Assembly: GCA_039654915.1 (NCBI GenBank)
Contig: CM077597.1
Span: forward strand, 55,456,001-55,520,000
Reading direction: 5' to 3'
Length of the DNA: 64,000 bases
From: Aquilaria yunnanensis
Lineage: Eukaryota; Streptophyta; Magnoliopsida; Malvales; Thymelaeaceae
Shown here: positions 40,001-50,658 of the stretch, piece by piece
Position numbering within the stretch: the stretch's first letter is position 1
How the letters are laid out: each line of letters opens with the position of its first letter
Position numbers and translations under genes: made by a program
Notes under the pieces: model-generated
Databases searched by the model: none
The model's input: the letters and a program-made list of their open reading frames with translations, nothing else
Told to the model about the DNA's origin: nothing

Positions 40001-41898
40001 CATCCGTGAACCAACGCCGCTTATTTTCCATTATCCGTACCGGTCTCTTTCCCCTTCATCGTGTGTGCTACATGTCACGAAAGAACCGTGGGGCCGATAA
40101 AGTGGGACATTTTAATCCAGCAACTAGTCAGAAAACTTGGTAGAAATTCTGAAACATAATTTTGAGCCCCGGTTATCTCCCACAAACAGAGAAACCAGAA
40201 GCAAAACCGACACGAAAAAGAAAATAACGGGTGCAACATGAGGACTTCCCGGCACGTCACCGATGCCAGCACTACTCTCGCCCAAGCACGCTTAACTGCG
40301 GAGTTCTGATGGGATCCGGTGCATTAGTGCTGGTATGATCGCATCCGGCAACCAACGCCGCTTATTTTCCATTATCCATACCGGTCTTTTTCCTCTTCAT
40401 CGTGAGTGCTACACGTCACGAACGAACCGTGGGGCCGATAAAGTAGGAAATTTTAATCCAGCAACTAGACCCGAAAAAGAAAATAGAGGATGCAACACGA
40501 GGACTTCCCGGCACGTCACCGATGCCAGTACTACTCTCGCCCAAGCACGCTTAACTGCGGAGTTCTGATGGGATCCGTTGCATTAGTGCTGGTATAATCG
40601 CATCCGTCAACCAATGCCGCTTATTTTCCATTATCCGTACCGGTCTTTTTCCCCTTCATCGTGAGTGCTACACGTCACGAAAGAACCGTGGGGCCGATAA
40701 AGTGGGACATTTTAATCCAGCAACTAGTCAGAAAACTTGGTAGAAATTCTGAAACATAATTTTGAGCCCCGGTTATCTCCCACGAACAGAGAAACCAGAA
40801 GCAAAACCGACCCGCAAAAGAAAATAACGGGTGCAACATGAGGACTTCCCGGCACGTCACCGATGCCAGCACTACTCTCGCCCAAGCACGCTTAACTGCG
40901 GAGTTCTGATGGGATCCGGTGCATTTGTGCTGGTATGATCGCATCCGTCAACCAACGCCGCTTATTTTCCATTATCCGTACCGGTCTTTTTCCCCTTAAT
41001 CGTGAGTGCTACACGTCACGAAAGAACCGTGGGGCCGATAAAGTGGGACATTTTAATCCAGCAACTAGTCAGAAAACTTGGTAGAAATTCTGAAACATAA
41101 TTTTGAGCCCCGGTTATCTCCCACGAACAGAGAAACCGGAAGCAAAACCGACCCGCAAAAGAAAATAACGAGTGCAACATGAGGACTTCCCGGCACGTCA
41201 CCGATGCCAGTACTACTCTCGCCCAAGGACACTTAACTGCGGAGTTCTGATGGGATCCGGTGCATTAGTGCTGGTATGATCGCATCCGGCAACCAACGCC
41301 GCTTATTTTCCATTATCCATACCGGTCTTTTTCCTTTCATCGTGAGTGCTACACGTCACGAACGAACCGTGGGGCCGATAAAGTAGGAAATTTTAATCCA
41401 GCAACTAGACCCGAAAAAGAATATAGGGGATGCAACACGAGGAGTTCCCGGCGCGTCACCGATGCCAGTACTACTCTCGCCCAAGCACGCTTAACTGCGG
41501 AGTTCTGATGGGATCCGGTGCATTAGTGCTGGTATGATCGCATCCGTCAACCAACGCCGCTTATTTTCCATTATCCGTACCGGTCTTTTTCCCATTCATC
41601 GTGAGTGCTACACGTCACGAAAGAACCGTGGGGCCGATAAAGTGGGACATTTTAATCCAGCAGCTAGTCAGAAAACTTTGTAGAAATTCTGAAACATAAT
41701 TTTGAGCCCCGGTTATCTCCCACAAACAGAGAAACCAGAAGCAAAACCGACCCGAAAAAGAAAATAACGGGTGCAACATGAGGACTTCCCGGCACGTCAC
41801 CGATGCCAGTACTACTCTCTCCCAAGCACGCTTAACTGCGGAGTTCTGATGGGATCCGGTGCATTAGTGCTGGTATGATCGCATCCGGCAACCAACGC
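34022..41898 (-). rRNA. 5S gene cluster, two copies of a 13-unit HOR (26 genes)
   Basis: Copies are 34022-37960 (3939 bp) and 37961-41898 (3938 bp). Unit starts in copy 1: 34022, 34281, 34622, 34881, 35222, 35480, 35821, 36079, 36420, 36679, 37020, 37361, 37619. In copy 2: 37961, 38220, 38561, 38820, 39161, 39419, 39760, 40018, 40359, 40618, 40959, 41300, 41558. Pattern S L S L S L S L S L L S L. The 1-bp length difference comes from an extra A near 37735. Shared oddities include GTATAATCGC (36653, 40592) and TGTGTGCTACATG (36121, 40060). The unit at 39419 does not match its partner at 35480; it resembles 33681/37619/41558 instead, suggesting local gene conversion. Confidence 0.94.
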
Positions 41899-41990
41899 CG
41901 CTTATTTTCCATTATCCATACCGGTCTTTTTCCCCTTCATTGTGGGTGCTACACGTCACGAACGAACCGTGGGACCGATAAAGTAGGAAA
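41899..41990 (-). repeat. Truncated last unit of the homogeneous 5S array
   Basis: Spacer portion of a unit, ending at GTAGGAAAT where retrotransposon gag sequence begins. It has a few extra changes (CATTGTGGGTG, GGGACCG) but is clearly of the homogeneous class. The gene that should follow is missing its 3' part; satellite-like 5S sequence resumes at 46800 at unit offset 198, so about 105 bp of a short unit (or 187 of a long one) are lost at this junction. Confidence 0.9.
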
Positions 41991-43008
41991 TGTCTGACCT
42001 TAGGCCTCTGAGAAATGTTTTGACCTTCAACTCCTCTAGTCCATGATACTGAGGAGCATACCTCACCAACTGATTGAATTTGTGCTCATACTCTAGGACA
42101 CTAAGGTTGTCCTGCCTTAGAGCATCAAATTCAGCTTGCTTCATATCCTTGATGGCATTGATGATGTACTGTTCCTGGAACAGCTGTGTGAAGTCTAGCC
42201 AACTCATCTCAATATCTCTTCCTAGCCTTCTACCCTTCTGGAAAGCATACCCGTCTCTGGTGTTTCTCCACCACATCTTTACAATGCCTACTAAGTTGTA
42301 GGTAGCCAGTGACACCTTCTTGGTGGAGCTGAGTGGCATCCTCTCAAACATCTTTTCTATGAAGATTAACCACTCCTCAGCTCTCTCTAGCCCAACTCTT
42401 CCATCAAACTATGGAGGTATTAGGCCTTGGAACCTCTCCAACTGTCTGACCTCATCTAGGCCCTTTAGATCCTCTAATCTATGTCTCCTGGATCTATGAG
42501 AGTCCTCTGTATGGTGATGCTCTCTATGATCTCTCTGCCTTCTCCTGGATCTTCTCTCACGGCCTTCCTCAATCTCATTCCTAGTGCAGGAATGGTCATA
42601 GACTGGGGGATTGGTCCTGGACACCTGACCAATCTCATATCTTACTCTTCTGCCCCTTGGATTTCTCCTATCCTCATCTTCCACCTCAATGGTCTCATCA
42701 TTTGTGTCTTCTAAGCTTCCAGAAGGAACATATTCAGATGTGTTCCTAGTATGCTCTTCTGGTTATAGCTGTGCATCCCGGACTGGTTTTGCTGGAGCTA
42801 CTTGGAATCCCTGCTGTTGTCCTTGAATCAGCCTCATTAAGTTTTCATTGATTAGAGCTAAGTTCCTCTAAAGCTCTAACCAAACCTGAGGCACTTCAGG
42901 GTTTGGTACCCCCTGTTGCCCCTGATTCCCTCTATTCTGTTCATTTCTTTGCTACCCAGAATCAGTAGGAGGCCTTTGGGGTGGTCCCCTTCTCCTTGTG
43001 GCAACCAT
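41991..43008 (-). pseudogene. Ty3-gypsy gag pseudogene, truncated
   Basis: Minus-strand reading frame starting at ATG 43008 (MVATRRRGPP) and cut off by the 5S array at 41991. It encodes a retrotransposon gag capsid domain. Recognisable pieces are FDGRVGLERAEEWL, WWRN, SWLDFTQLFQEQY and SVLEYEHKFNQLVRYAP, matching the Retrotrans_gag family. At least four in-frame stops occur: TAG at 42954, TAG near 42871, TAA near 42763 and TAG at 42411. The remaining frame is otherwise uninterrupted, so decay is by point mutation. An Arg-rich stretch lies at about 42480-42640. No zinc knuckle or pol remains. Together with the primer site and LTR to its right this is the 5' part of a minus-strand element; Tekay/Del-like affiliation is probable but not certain. 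Confidence 0.85.
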
Positions 43009-43157
43009 GTTTACTTCCTGCATTGATGATCCACCATAAAGCACATATAAAGATCAAAGGTATTTCAATGGAACTTGACACTAGTAGCTGACCAAACTGA
43101 GTTCATATATGTAGATGCATGCAATGCAACTATATGCTATGTACATGTATAAACCAT
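43009..43157 (-). other. Untranslated leader of the minus-strand gypsy element
   Basis: About 150 bp between the primer binding site and the gag ATG. No coding potential seen. Contains TGCATGCATGCAACTATATGC-like AT-rich sequence of no recognised function. Confidence 0.6.
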
Positions 43158-43169
43158 GCTCTGATACCA
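43158..43169 (-). other. Primer binding site, tRNA-iMet type
   Basis: Minus strand TGGTATCAGAGC, complementary to the 3' end of plant initiator-methionine tRNA, 5 nt inside the LTR end. It fixes the element's orientation and shows that 43175-45590 is its 5' LTR. Confidence 0.9.
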
Positions 43170-43174
43170 ACTTT

Positions 43175-45590
43175 TGTTACCCACTCCGGGGTAGTCCAGT
43201 TATGGTGCCAAAACTGTGCATTTAAACTCCCAGGATTGGTGTGTCCTGTAGGTCATCAGAACAAAACCCCTAGTGTACATACTTAAGTGACCCTCTTGAG
43301 CACTATGTAAATACATGCATATTGGTCCAACCATAATAGACATATTTACATTTACGTACACTATGGCAGCTAAGAAGGAAAAGACTAGCACAAGTCTTAG
43401 TTTTGGCTTCCACACATTAGGCAATCTTCTTAAGTTCTAGTGACCAGCTACTGCACCTGTAACTTCCAGTAATAAACTGTATCATTCTAGCCACATACCG
43501 CCTGTTTTATTTGGTCCATTATCAATTGGAGACTTAGAGAAAACCAAGGAATTTTGTTTTACATCAATAGCCCACCTATGGACCCAGTTATGGATTTTTG
43601 AAGTAGGTTACAAAATTCTGACCAAATGAACAGTAACTCAGCCAACTTTGCAGCGCCATATCTTTGGCTACAGGGCTCTAAATCCATAAATTCCAAATCC
43701 CAGTTAACCCTCTAGATTTCCTCTAAATATATTCAAACATTCATACCAAGATTCATTTTACACAGGGAGATATTAAACTTTAGGTCCAGAGTCGAAATTC
43801 TGGCAACTTTTGGACCATTTTGCCCATACAATTTTTTCAAACCATGCAAACACTTCATTCACAAGGGGAAAGCCCTCCAAGACTATCCCATATATTTTCA
43901 TTACACATTGGAATTACATTCCCCTTATTTTAATAACTTTATGTGGTCAAAACAGAATTTACAAGTAAGCAGCCCATCATTCACACTTAGGCAGCTTTGC
44001 ACCACATCACTTACATAGCTAAAATATTACTCAAATGTCCTCATACTTGTCTCATTTCACATACACTACATGTAAATGCATACATTCACTAAAATATGGT
44101 ATTAAATCAGCTAAATACGCACCCTAGGTTACAGGAGGTCCAGAGACACAATGGACTCCAAAAACAGGATGCTGGACAGCTGCTGCACAACACAATAAGT
44201 ACCACCGTTAAAAATACCAAATGTGCTCATACAATCACCAAAATTTCCAGATCACAACTAGACATATGGAAGTTCACGTACCTGAAATTTCAGATCAGAA
44301 ATCAAACCAAAAAGGTTAGTTTGAAGGTGATCTTTCTGCTGGACCTGAAATGAAAAAATTGAGGGGAGTAAGTTTCATTGAGAAGCTTAGTAAAGGTAGC
44401 ACTTGGATTCAATAGGCAATGTAACCATCGTTAAAACCTGCATCTAAAGACACTAAAATAGAAAAACCACAATGCATATATACAAGATATAGCAACCAAA
44501 TGCAGCAGCCAAACACAAACAACAAACACATGAAATGTGGCAGCAACATATACCATAGGTTAGTCCATAAAACACATAATAAACAAAACCAAATCACTAT
44601 GGCAGCCCTGCTCAAGCTAATGCTTGGTCTTAGGAGGATTTTAACACTAGTTAGTACTAACTTTTGGGCTCTAGAAACCCGGAAATTCGCTGCCATCACT
44701 GTACACTTCACACTAGGTCACAAAACTTTCAATAAGTGCACTCCCCTCACTAAGCTTGGTTCATCAAGGACATGGCTCTCTTCCAAGCTTAGCCCTAGCT
44801 CCATGGATGTTTGAAAATTGAAGAAAACAACCCATGAGAGCAAGAGAACCCTTACCTTGATGGGTATGCTGAAATTGGAGATTGATCCTAGGTGCGCTCA
44901 AGCAATAGCACCAAATAGCTTCCAATTGTGCTTCCTTGACTTCAATTGCAAGTAGTTTTGAGTTTGAAGGTATGGTAGTTGTGGAGGAAGTGTCGAGGAG
45001 AGGGCTGGCTTTGTTTTTTCTGGTGGAGGCCGAAATTTAGAGAAGCAAAGGTAGTCTTGACTACTTAAATAGTCAAAAGTACACTAAACACACTTAAGTA
45101 GTCTTAACCTTGTCTTATGTCATTTTGCTTGCTACAAGACTATGGTTTCTTAGTCTTAATCTATTGGCCCACATTTGACCATCCTTATCTTCCTTTAGCA
45201 GCCCTCCTTATGTGGGATAACCCCACAAAACTTCCATTTGACTTAAGTCATAGACATACACATCTTAAGGCCTACATTAGAACACTTAGGTCCTTTATGT
45301 CTTTTTGTGTTTTTTTTGTCCTTAGTTGTCTTCCATAAGAAATTTGGTCCTCCAATAGCACTTTCATACCATTCATATCCTTCCCATAACTCTCCAAATC
45401 TCATTTGTGAAATTTTTGCAATTGAGTACCCGAATTTCCAAAATCTTACAAAAAAGTCCATAAGTTGCTTGACAAACAAGCAATCCTTACGGCTTTTCTT
45501 GGGGACCAAGTTAACAACTTGGAACACTTTTAAGGAGGTGTTGATCATACCTCCCCCCCCCACACTACAATCACTATGGTGAGAATTACA
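43175..45590 (-). mobile_element. 5' LTR of the truncated minus-strand gypsy element
   Basis: LTR of about 2416 bp. Read on the minus strand it begins TGTAATTCTC and ends GGGTAACA next to the primer site, so it has TG...CA ends. The inner 1.1 kb (43175 to ~44320) is matched in inverted orientation by 45655-46799 and in direct orientation by 54235-55198, at roughly 85-90% identity by eye. The outer half (about 44350-45580) is present only here. Small open frames across it show no protein family and are not annotated as genes. Confidence 0.8.
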
Positions 45591-45623
45591 CAATATAATG
45601 GTTTTTAGCCATTATGATAGACT

Positions 45624-46799
45624 TGTAATTCTCCCATTTTGTGAGGTGGTAACAAAACTAACCCTTGTGGTTTGAGTTTTGATATGAAATTTCAAGTACA
45701 TGAACTTCCATATGTCTAGTTGTGATCTGGAATGTTTGGTGAGCACATTTGGTATTTTTAATGGTGGTACTTATTGTGTTATGCAGCAGTTGTCCAGCAT
45801 CCTGTTTTTGGAGTCCATTGTGTCTCAGGACCTCCTGTAACCTAGGGTGCGTGTTTAGCTGAGTTAAGACCATTATGTAGTGCATGCATGCATTTACATG
45901 TAGTGTATGTAAGATGAGACAAGTATGTGAACATTTGAGTAATGTTTTGGCTACGTAAGTGATGTGGTGCAAAGCTGCCTAAGTGTGAATGATGGGCTGC
46001 TTACTTGTAAATTCTGTTTTGGCCACATGAAGTTGATAGATGCAAGAGAATTTAATTGTTATGTGTATTGGACATGTATGGGATAGCCTTGGAGGGCTTT
46101 CCCCCTGTGAATGAAGTGTTTGCATGGTTTGGAAAAAAATTGTATGGGCAAAATGGTCCAAAAGTTGCCAGAATTTCGACCATGTACCTAAAGTTTAATA
46201 TCTCCCTGTGTAGAGTGAATCTTGGTATGAAAGTTTGACCACACCTAGAGAACATCTAGAGGTTGAACTGGAATTTGGAATTTCTGGATTTGGTTCCTTG
46301 TAGCCAAATATATGGCGTTTCAAAATTGGCTGAGTTACTGTTCATTTGGTCAGAATTTTGTAACCAACTTAAAAAATCCATAACTTGGTCCATAGGTGGG
46401 CTATTGATGTAAAAAAAAATTCCTTGGTTTTCTCTAATTCTCTACTTGGTAATGGAGCAAATAAAATAGGGGGGTATGAGGCTAGAATGATACAGTTTAT
46501 TAGTGGAAGTTACAGGTGTAGTAGCTGGTCACTAGAACTTAACAAGATTGCCTAATGTGTGGTAGCCAAGATTAAGACTTGTGCTAGTGTTTTCCTTCTT
46601 TGCTGCCATGGTGTGCATGAAATGTGAATATGTGTGTGATGGTTGGACCAATATGCATGTATTTACATAGTGCCCAAGAGGGCCACTTGGGTATGCACAC
46701 TATGGGTAGTGTTCTGATGGCCTACAGAACATTACCAATCCTAGGAGTCTAAATGCACAATTTTGGCACCATAATTGGACTACCCCGGAGTGGGTAACA
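45624..46799 (+). mobile_element. Inverted LTR of the same gypsy family
   Basis: Plus-oriented LTR beginning TGTAATTCTC and ending GGGTAACA, 1176 bp. It shares its first 10 bp and its last ~1145 bp with the reverse complement of the LTR at 43175-45590 but lacks about 1.2 kb between, so it is either internally deleted or a shorter subfamily. It abuts 5S sequence directly at 46800 with no primer site, so it is a solo LTR or a 3' LTR. The 33 bp separating the two LTRs (45591-45623) contain an imperfect palindrome (ATAATGG...CCATTAT). No matching target-site duplication was found. Confidence 0.75.
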
Positions 46800-46849
46800 T
46801 GCGGAGTTCTGATGGTATCCGGTGCATTAGTGCTAGTATGATTGCATCC
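46800..46849 (-). pseudogene. 5S rRNA gene fragment (5' 50 nt)
   Basis: Plus strand TGCGGAGTTCTGATGG to GCATCC corresponds to nt 1-50 of a 5S gene. The rest is missing at the LTR junction. Changes in GGTATCC and GATTGCATCC mark it as a decayed copy. Confidence 0.9.
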
Positions 46850-46865
46850 GTCAACCTACGCCACT

Positions 46866-46870
46866 TATTT
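46866..46870. other. Left target-site duplication of the solo LTR
   Basis: TATTT, identical to 48971-48975. It belongs to the 5S spacer motif CTTATTTTCC, which is split here. Confidence 0.9.
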
Positions 46871-48970
46871 TGTCACACCCCACACAGGCCCCAGCCTATA
46901 CACACTCAGTGCCATTCACCAATACTACCCAGAAAGTTATTAGACAATTAAATCCATGTTTTATCAACTGCTTTTAATTTCGGCCAACTTTCTGTTAGGG
47001 GGTTTTAAGTTTTATTTTCTTAAGCTAAGAACCTGGGAGGTGTCCCAGGAGGCTTATAGAAAGTTCTATTTAGTTACTTGCAGCTTAAGCAAGGGCCAAC
47101 CACTAGCTTGCAGTACTCAATAACTTGCAATACAAGCAAGGCACTATATATAGTAACTTGCAATACAAGCACGACATACACTTAAATACTTAAGTGTCTA
47201 CGATGTGTGTTCTTCAAGTGTACTACATATAATGCATGGCAACCAAGAAGCCCACATCTTTGTACCTTTGAAAATAAGATTTTTCATGCTCAATGTATTG
47301 AGCCAACTTTGGTGCTCAAGAATATCAACACATGAAGCTCATCCATCATCATATAAACATAACATAACTTGGCTTAGAAGCATCCATCATAAACACAACC
47401 AAAACCAACCCACCGAAGCTAAAAATGTACACAAAGCCATACACAACTTCACCTACTTGGCCACATGCCAAGGATACTAACTGTCCAAAATTAAGCCAAA
47501 GTTATGTGTTCCAACCCAAGTATCCTTACTCCCCAAAGAGAACCCTAAGTGTGCCATACAAAAGCACACACCGCAGCACTAAACCGATGGCCATATTCAT
47601 GGTCATGAAGGTGAACACGACAATCAGAGCTACGGTCCACACATCCATCTTGCCCCTTAGATGTGTCCCACAACTACTCAAGCCTACAAAACTTAAGCAT
47701 AAGTTTCGGCCAAGAACTATAAGACATGTAGCACACAATTTCAAGCCAAGTACAAGTTGGCACATACCTTGAGCACAAAGATACAACTAGTACACAAGCA
47801 ACCTACTCAAGCACAAATCACTCAAGCTCTATATCATTGCCTGAAGCACAAATATTATGGGCATGAGTACTAATACTCAGTAGGGTTCACAACTCAAAAT
47901 GACTCATAATTGAGTTTATTTAGTTAAGTCCGAGACTTAACCTCCTCAAAGCTTACTTGTCCTGCAAGAAAGACATGAAAACACCAAGATACAAGACATA
48001 TAATACATATACAATTCTAACCGAGACATATATAAGCATAAACGTAATTCATAAGGGGTTGGCAAGCACAACAATTCAATCAAGCACACAAAACTCACAC
48101 ACACACCACAATGTACATTCGGTCGAAACCACCAGCATGTGTTCATGTGCATTCTTGCACACCAAACTTCATAGTTTCACTCCCATTCCACTAGAGCTCC
48201 GAATTCAATAGCAAGTTGGCCTCACTCACTAGGAATTCTAACACATGCCATTAACTTGACTAGCTAGCCAAAGAACATAATTCCGAAACTCCTCAATATG
48301 CCCATCTAGCAACTAAGATCATATAGTATTTTTTAACCATCACTTAGTCACCGTAACTACTTGATCATGGAAAATTTACCAAGAATCCAAGTAGAACATG
48401 AATCCCTACCTCAAAATCCAAGCTTGACTTCTCGGTTTATCCTTGATTATCCAAGACCGAGCTTGTAACTTCAATGGTGATGTCGCCAAGTGCTGAAAAT
48501 GAGGAATCCAAGCTTGATTTCTCTTCCAAGCTTCAATTCATCAATAATTTGGCAAGGATTTGGCTTGAACTCACCAAGAACACAACACACTCAACTAACC
48601 CGAAATTAAAGCCATCTTTGACTGAAATGATGGCTTAATTGGTAATGGAAGCATGCATTACCCGCGGTAGGCCACATGGCCTTAAAAATGGTCCAATGCC
48701 CTTTTCCGGCCTCATGAATTTTGCATGGTGCACATAGCCCATTAGTACCCCATAGTTTCACAATAAGCACTCGGTTAAGAGTACAACAAGGCCCTTAAGT
48801 TTTGTTTCTCCCCATTAATCACCTCACCATTTTTATGTGCATTTGGAACCTGAAACTTCTCGGTTTTGCACTTGCATCACTACTTATATTTCCATTCAAG
48901 TCCCTCATGTTTTCATTGCATTTTCTTTGCATTTTTGGCTTGGGCCAAGCACTAAGTGATGGTTCTAACA
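46871..48970. mobile_element. Solo LTR, 2100 bp, in a decayed 5S spacer
   Basis: Begins TGTCACACCCCACACAGGCC and ends GGTTCTAACA, with TG...CA ends and perfect 5-bp target-site duplications (TATTT). The 5S spacer reads on correctly across the insertion, so this is a clean, single insertion event reduced to one LTR by intra-element recombination. No internal primer site, polypurine tract or repeat of the terminal sequence was seen inside, which argues against a small complete element. The family was not identified; the length and ends suit a Ty3-gypsy LTR. Orientation cannot be set. Short open frames inside are not convincing genes. Confidence 0.85.
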
Positions 48971-48975
48971 TATTT
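48971..48975. other. Right target-site duplication of the solo LTR
   Basis: TATTT, after which the 5S spacer continues TTCCATTATCCGTATC as expected. Confidence 0.9.
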
Positions 48976-49175
48976 TCCATTATCCGTATCAGTCTTATTC
49001 CCCCACAACGTGAGTGCAACACGTCACGAATGAACCATGCCGCCCACAAATTAAGAAAATATAATCCAGGAAGTAGTAAAAAAATGTGGTAGAAAATTTA
49101 AAACTTCATTTTTAGCCCCAGTTATCTCGAATGAGCAGATAAAGTAGATGAAAAACCGACCCAAAAAACAAAATA

Positions 49176-49295
49176 GGGGATGCAACACGAAGACTTCCCG
49201 GCATGTCACCAATGCCAGTACTACTCTGGCCCAAGCACGCTTAATTGTGGAATTCTGATGGGATTCGGTCCATTAGTGCTGGTATGATCGCATCT
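49176..49295 (-). pseudogene. Degenerate 5S rRNA gene 1
   Basis: Full 120-nt length. Changes include loss of the BamHI site (GGGATTCGG), a changed A-box region (TTAATTGTGGAATTC on the plus strand) and CATCT at the 5' end. Confidence 0.88.
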
Positions 49296-49516
49296 GTTAA
49301 CCAACGTCGCTTATTTTCCACTATTCATACTGGTCTTATTCCCCTTCAACGTGAGTGCTACACGTCACGAACGAACCATGAGGCCCACAAATTAAGAAAA
49401 TATAATCCAGTAAGTAGGCAAAAAACATGGTAAAAAATTTGATACTCGATTTTTAACCTCGGTTATCTCCCACAAACAGATAAAGCAGAATCAAAACCAA
49501 CCCGAAGAACAAAATA

Positions 49517-49635
49517 GGGGATGCAACATGAGGACTTCCCAGCACGCCACTATGCCAGTACCACTCTCGCCCAAACACGCTTAACTGCGGAGTTTTGATG
49601 GGATCCGGTGCAATAATGCTGGTATGATCGCATCC
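49517..49635 (-). pseudogene. Degenerate 5S rRNA gene 2
   Basis: 119 nt; one base lost in the C-box (GCCACTATGCC). BamHI site retained. Confidence 0.88.
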
Positions 49636-49857
49636 TTCAAACTACACCACTTTTTTTCCATTATCAGTATCGATCTTATTCCCCTTCAACGTGAGTGCTA
49701 CGCGTCACGAATGAACCGTGGGGCCCATGAATTAAAAAAATATAATCCAGTAAGTAGTTAGAAAACTTGGTAGAAAATTTGAAACTCCATTTTTAGCGCC
49801 GATTATCCCGCATTACATAGAGAAAGCAGAAGCAAAACTGACTCAAAAAACAAAATA

Positions 49858-49977
49858 GGGGATGCAATAGGAGGACTACCCGGTGCGTAACCGATGCCAG
49901 TACCACTTTCGCCCAAGCACGCTTAACTGCGTAGTTCTGATGGGATCCGTTGCATTAGTCCTGGTATGATCACATCC
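49858..49977 (-). pseudogene. Degenerate 5S rRNA gene 3
   Basis: 120 nt with changes in the helix IV arm (CGGTGCGTAACCGATGCC), in GCGTAGTTC and in CACATCC at the 5' end. Confidence 0.88.
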
Positions 49978-50199
49978 ATCAAATTACGCCGCTTATTTTC
50001 CACTATATGTACTGGTCTTATTCCCATTTCAACGTGAGTGCTACACGTCACGAAAGAACCGTGGGACCCATAAATTAGGAAAATATAATCTAGTAAGTAG
50101 TCAAAAAACTTTGCAGAAAATTTCAAACTCCATTTTTAGCCACGGTTGTCTCGCCCGAACTGACAAAGCAGAAGCAAAACCGATCCAAAAAACAAAATA

Positions 50200-50319
50200 G
50201 GGGATGCAACACGAGGACTTCCTGATACATCACCAATGCCAGTACCACTCTCGCCCAAGCAGGCTTAACTGCGGAGTTCTGATGGGATCCGTTGCATTAG
50301 TGCTGGTTTAATTGCATCC
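50200..50319 (-). pseudogene. Degenerate 5S rRNA gene 4
   Basis: 120 nt; C-box reads TGATACATCACCAATGCC on the plus strand, and the 5' region has GGTTTAATTGC. Confidence 0.88.
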
Positions 50320-50538
50320 GTCAACCTACGCGACCAATTTTCCTATACGTACCGGTCTTATTCCTTTTCAAAGTGAGTGCTACACATCACGAACGAACCG
50401 TGGGGCCTATAAATTAAGAAAATATAATCCAGTAAGTGGTTAAAAAACTTGGTCGAAAATTTGAAACTCCATTTTTAGCTACAGTTATCTCGCACGAATA
50501 GACAAAGCAGAAGCAAAACCGACCTGAAAAAAAAAATA

Positions 50539-50658
50539 GTTAATGCAACACGAGGACTTCCCAGCACATCATCGATGCTAGTACTACTCTCGCCCAAGCA
50601 CGCTTAACTGCAGAGTTCTGATGGGATCCGGTGAATTAGTGCTGGTATGATCTTATCC
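50539..50658 (-). pseudogene. Degenerate 5S rRNA gene 5
   Basis: 120 nt; 3' end altered (GTTAATGC), C-box CAGCACATCATCGATGC, 5' end CTTATCC. Confidence 0.86.

Larger units (their letters stand above)
1..41990 (-). repeat. Homogenised 5S rDNA tandem array
   Basis: Head-to-tail array of 142 complete 5S rDNA units plus a 92-bp remnant at 41899-41990; the left end is outside the window. I number units on the plus strand from the motif CGCTTATTTTCC. Each unit is spacer first, then a 120-nt gene read on the minus strand. The gene of a unit lies 132 to 13 bases before the next unit's start. Short units are 258-259 bp, long units 341 bp; the difference is one 82-bp spacer block (for example 628-709) just downstream of the gene. 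Each typical gene contains one GGATCC (BamHI) site, so BamHI would cut the array into a ladder. Copies of equivalent units are almost identical over tens of kilobases, which implies ongoing homogenisation. Confidence 0.97.

Noticed and set aside
575..41800. Hundreds of short open frames of 61-113 codons on both strands of the array
   Set aside because: They are translations of the 5S gene and its spacer, recurring with unit spacing; the apparent conservation is that of the repeat, not of a protein.
1..41990. Centromeric satellite or CRISPR-like array
   Set aside because: Each unit contains a recognisable 120-nt 5S rRNA gene with promoter and terminator; there are no unique spacers.
42074..42714. 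Plus-strand open frames opposite gag
   Set aside because: Antisense shadows of the gag frame with no family resemblance.
41991..46799. One simple retrotransposon insertion with target-site duplication
   Set aside because: The two LTRs face each other, the gag is cut by the array, ends share no duplication, and about 105 bp of the 5S unit are missing; several events are needed.
44096..48211. Short open frames within LTR sequences (for example 44409-44711, 45243-45593, 47425-47772)
   Set aside because: No recognisable domains, not kept between LTR copies, and composition is that of the LTR.
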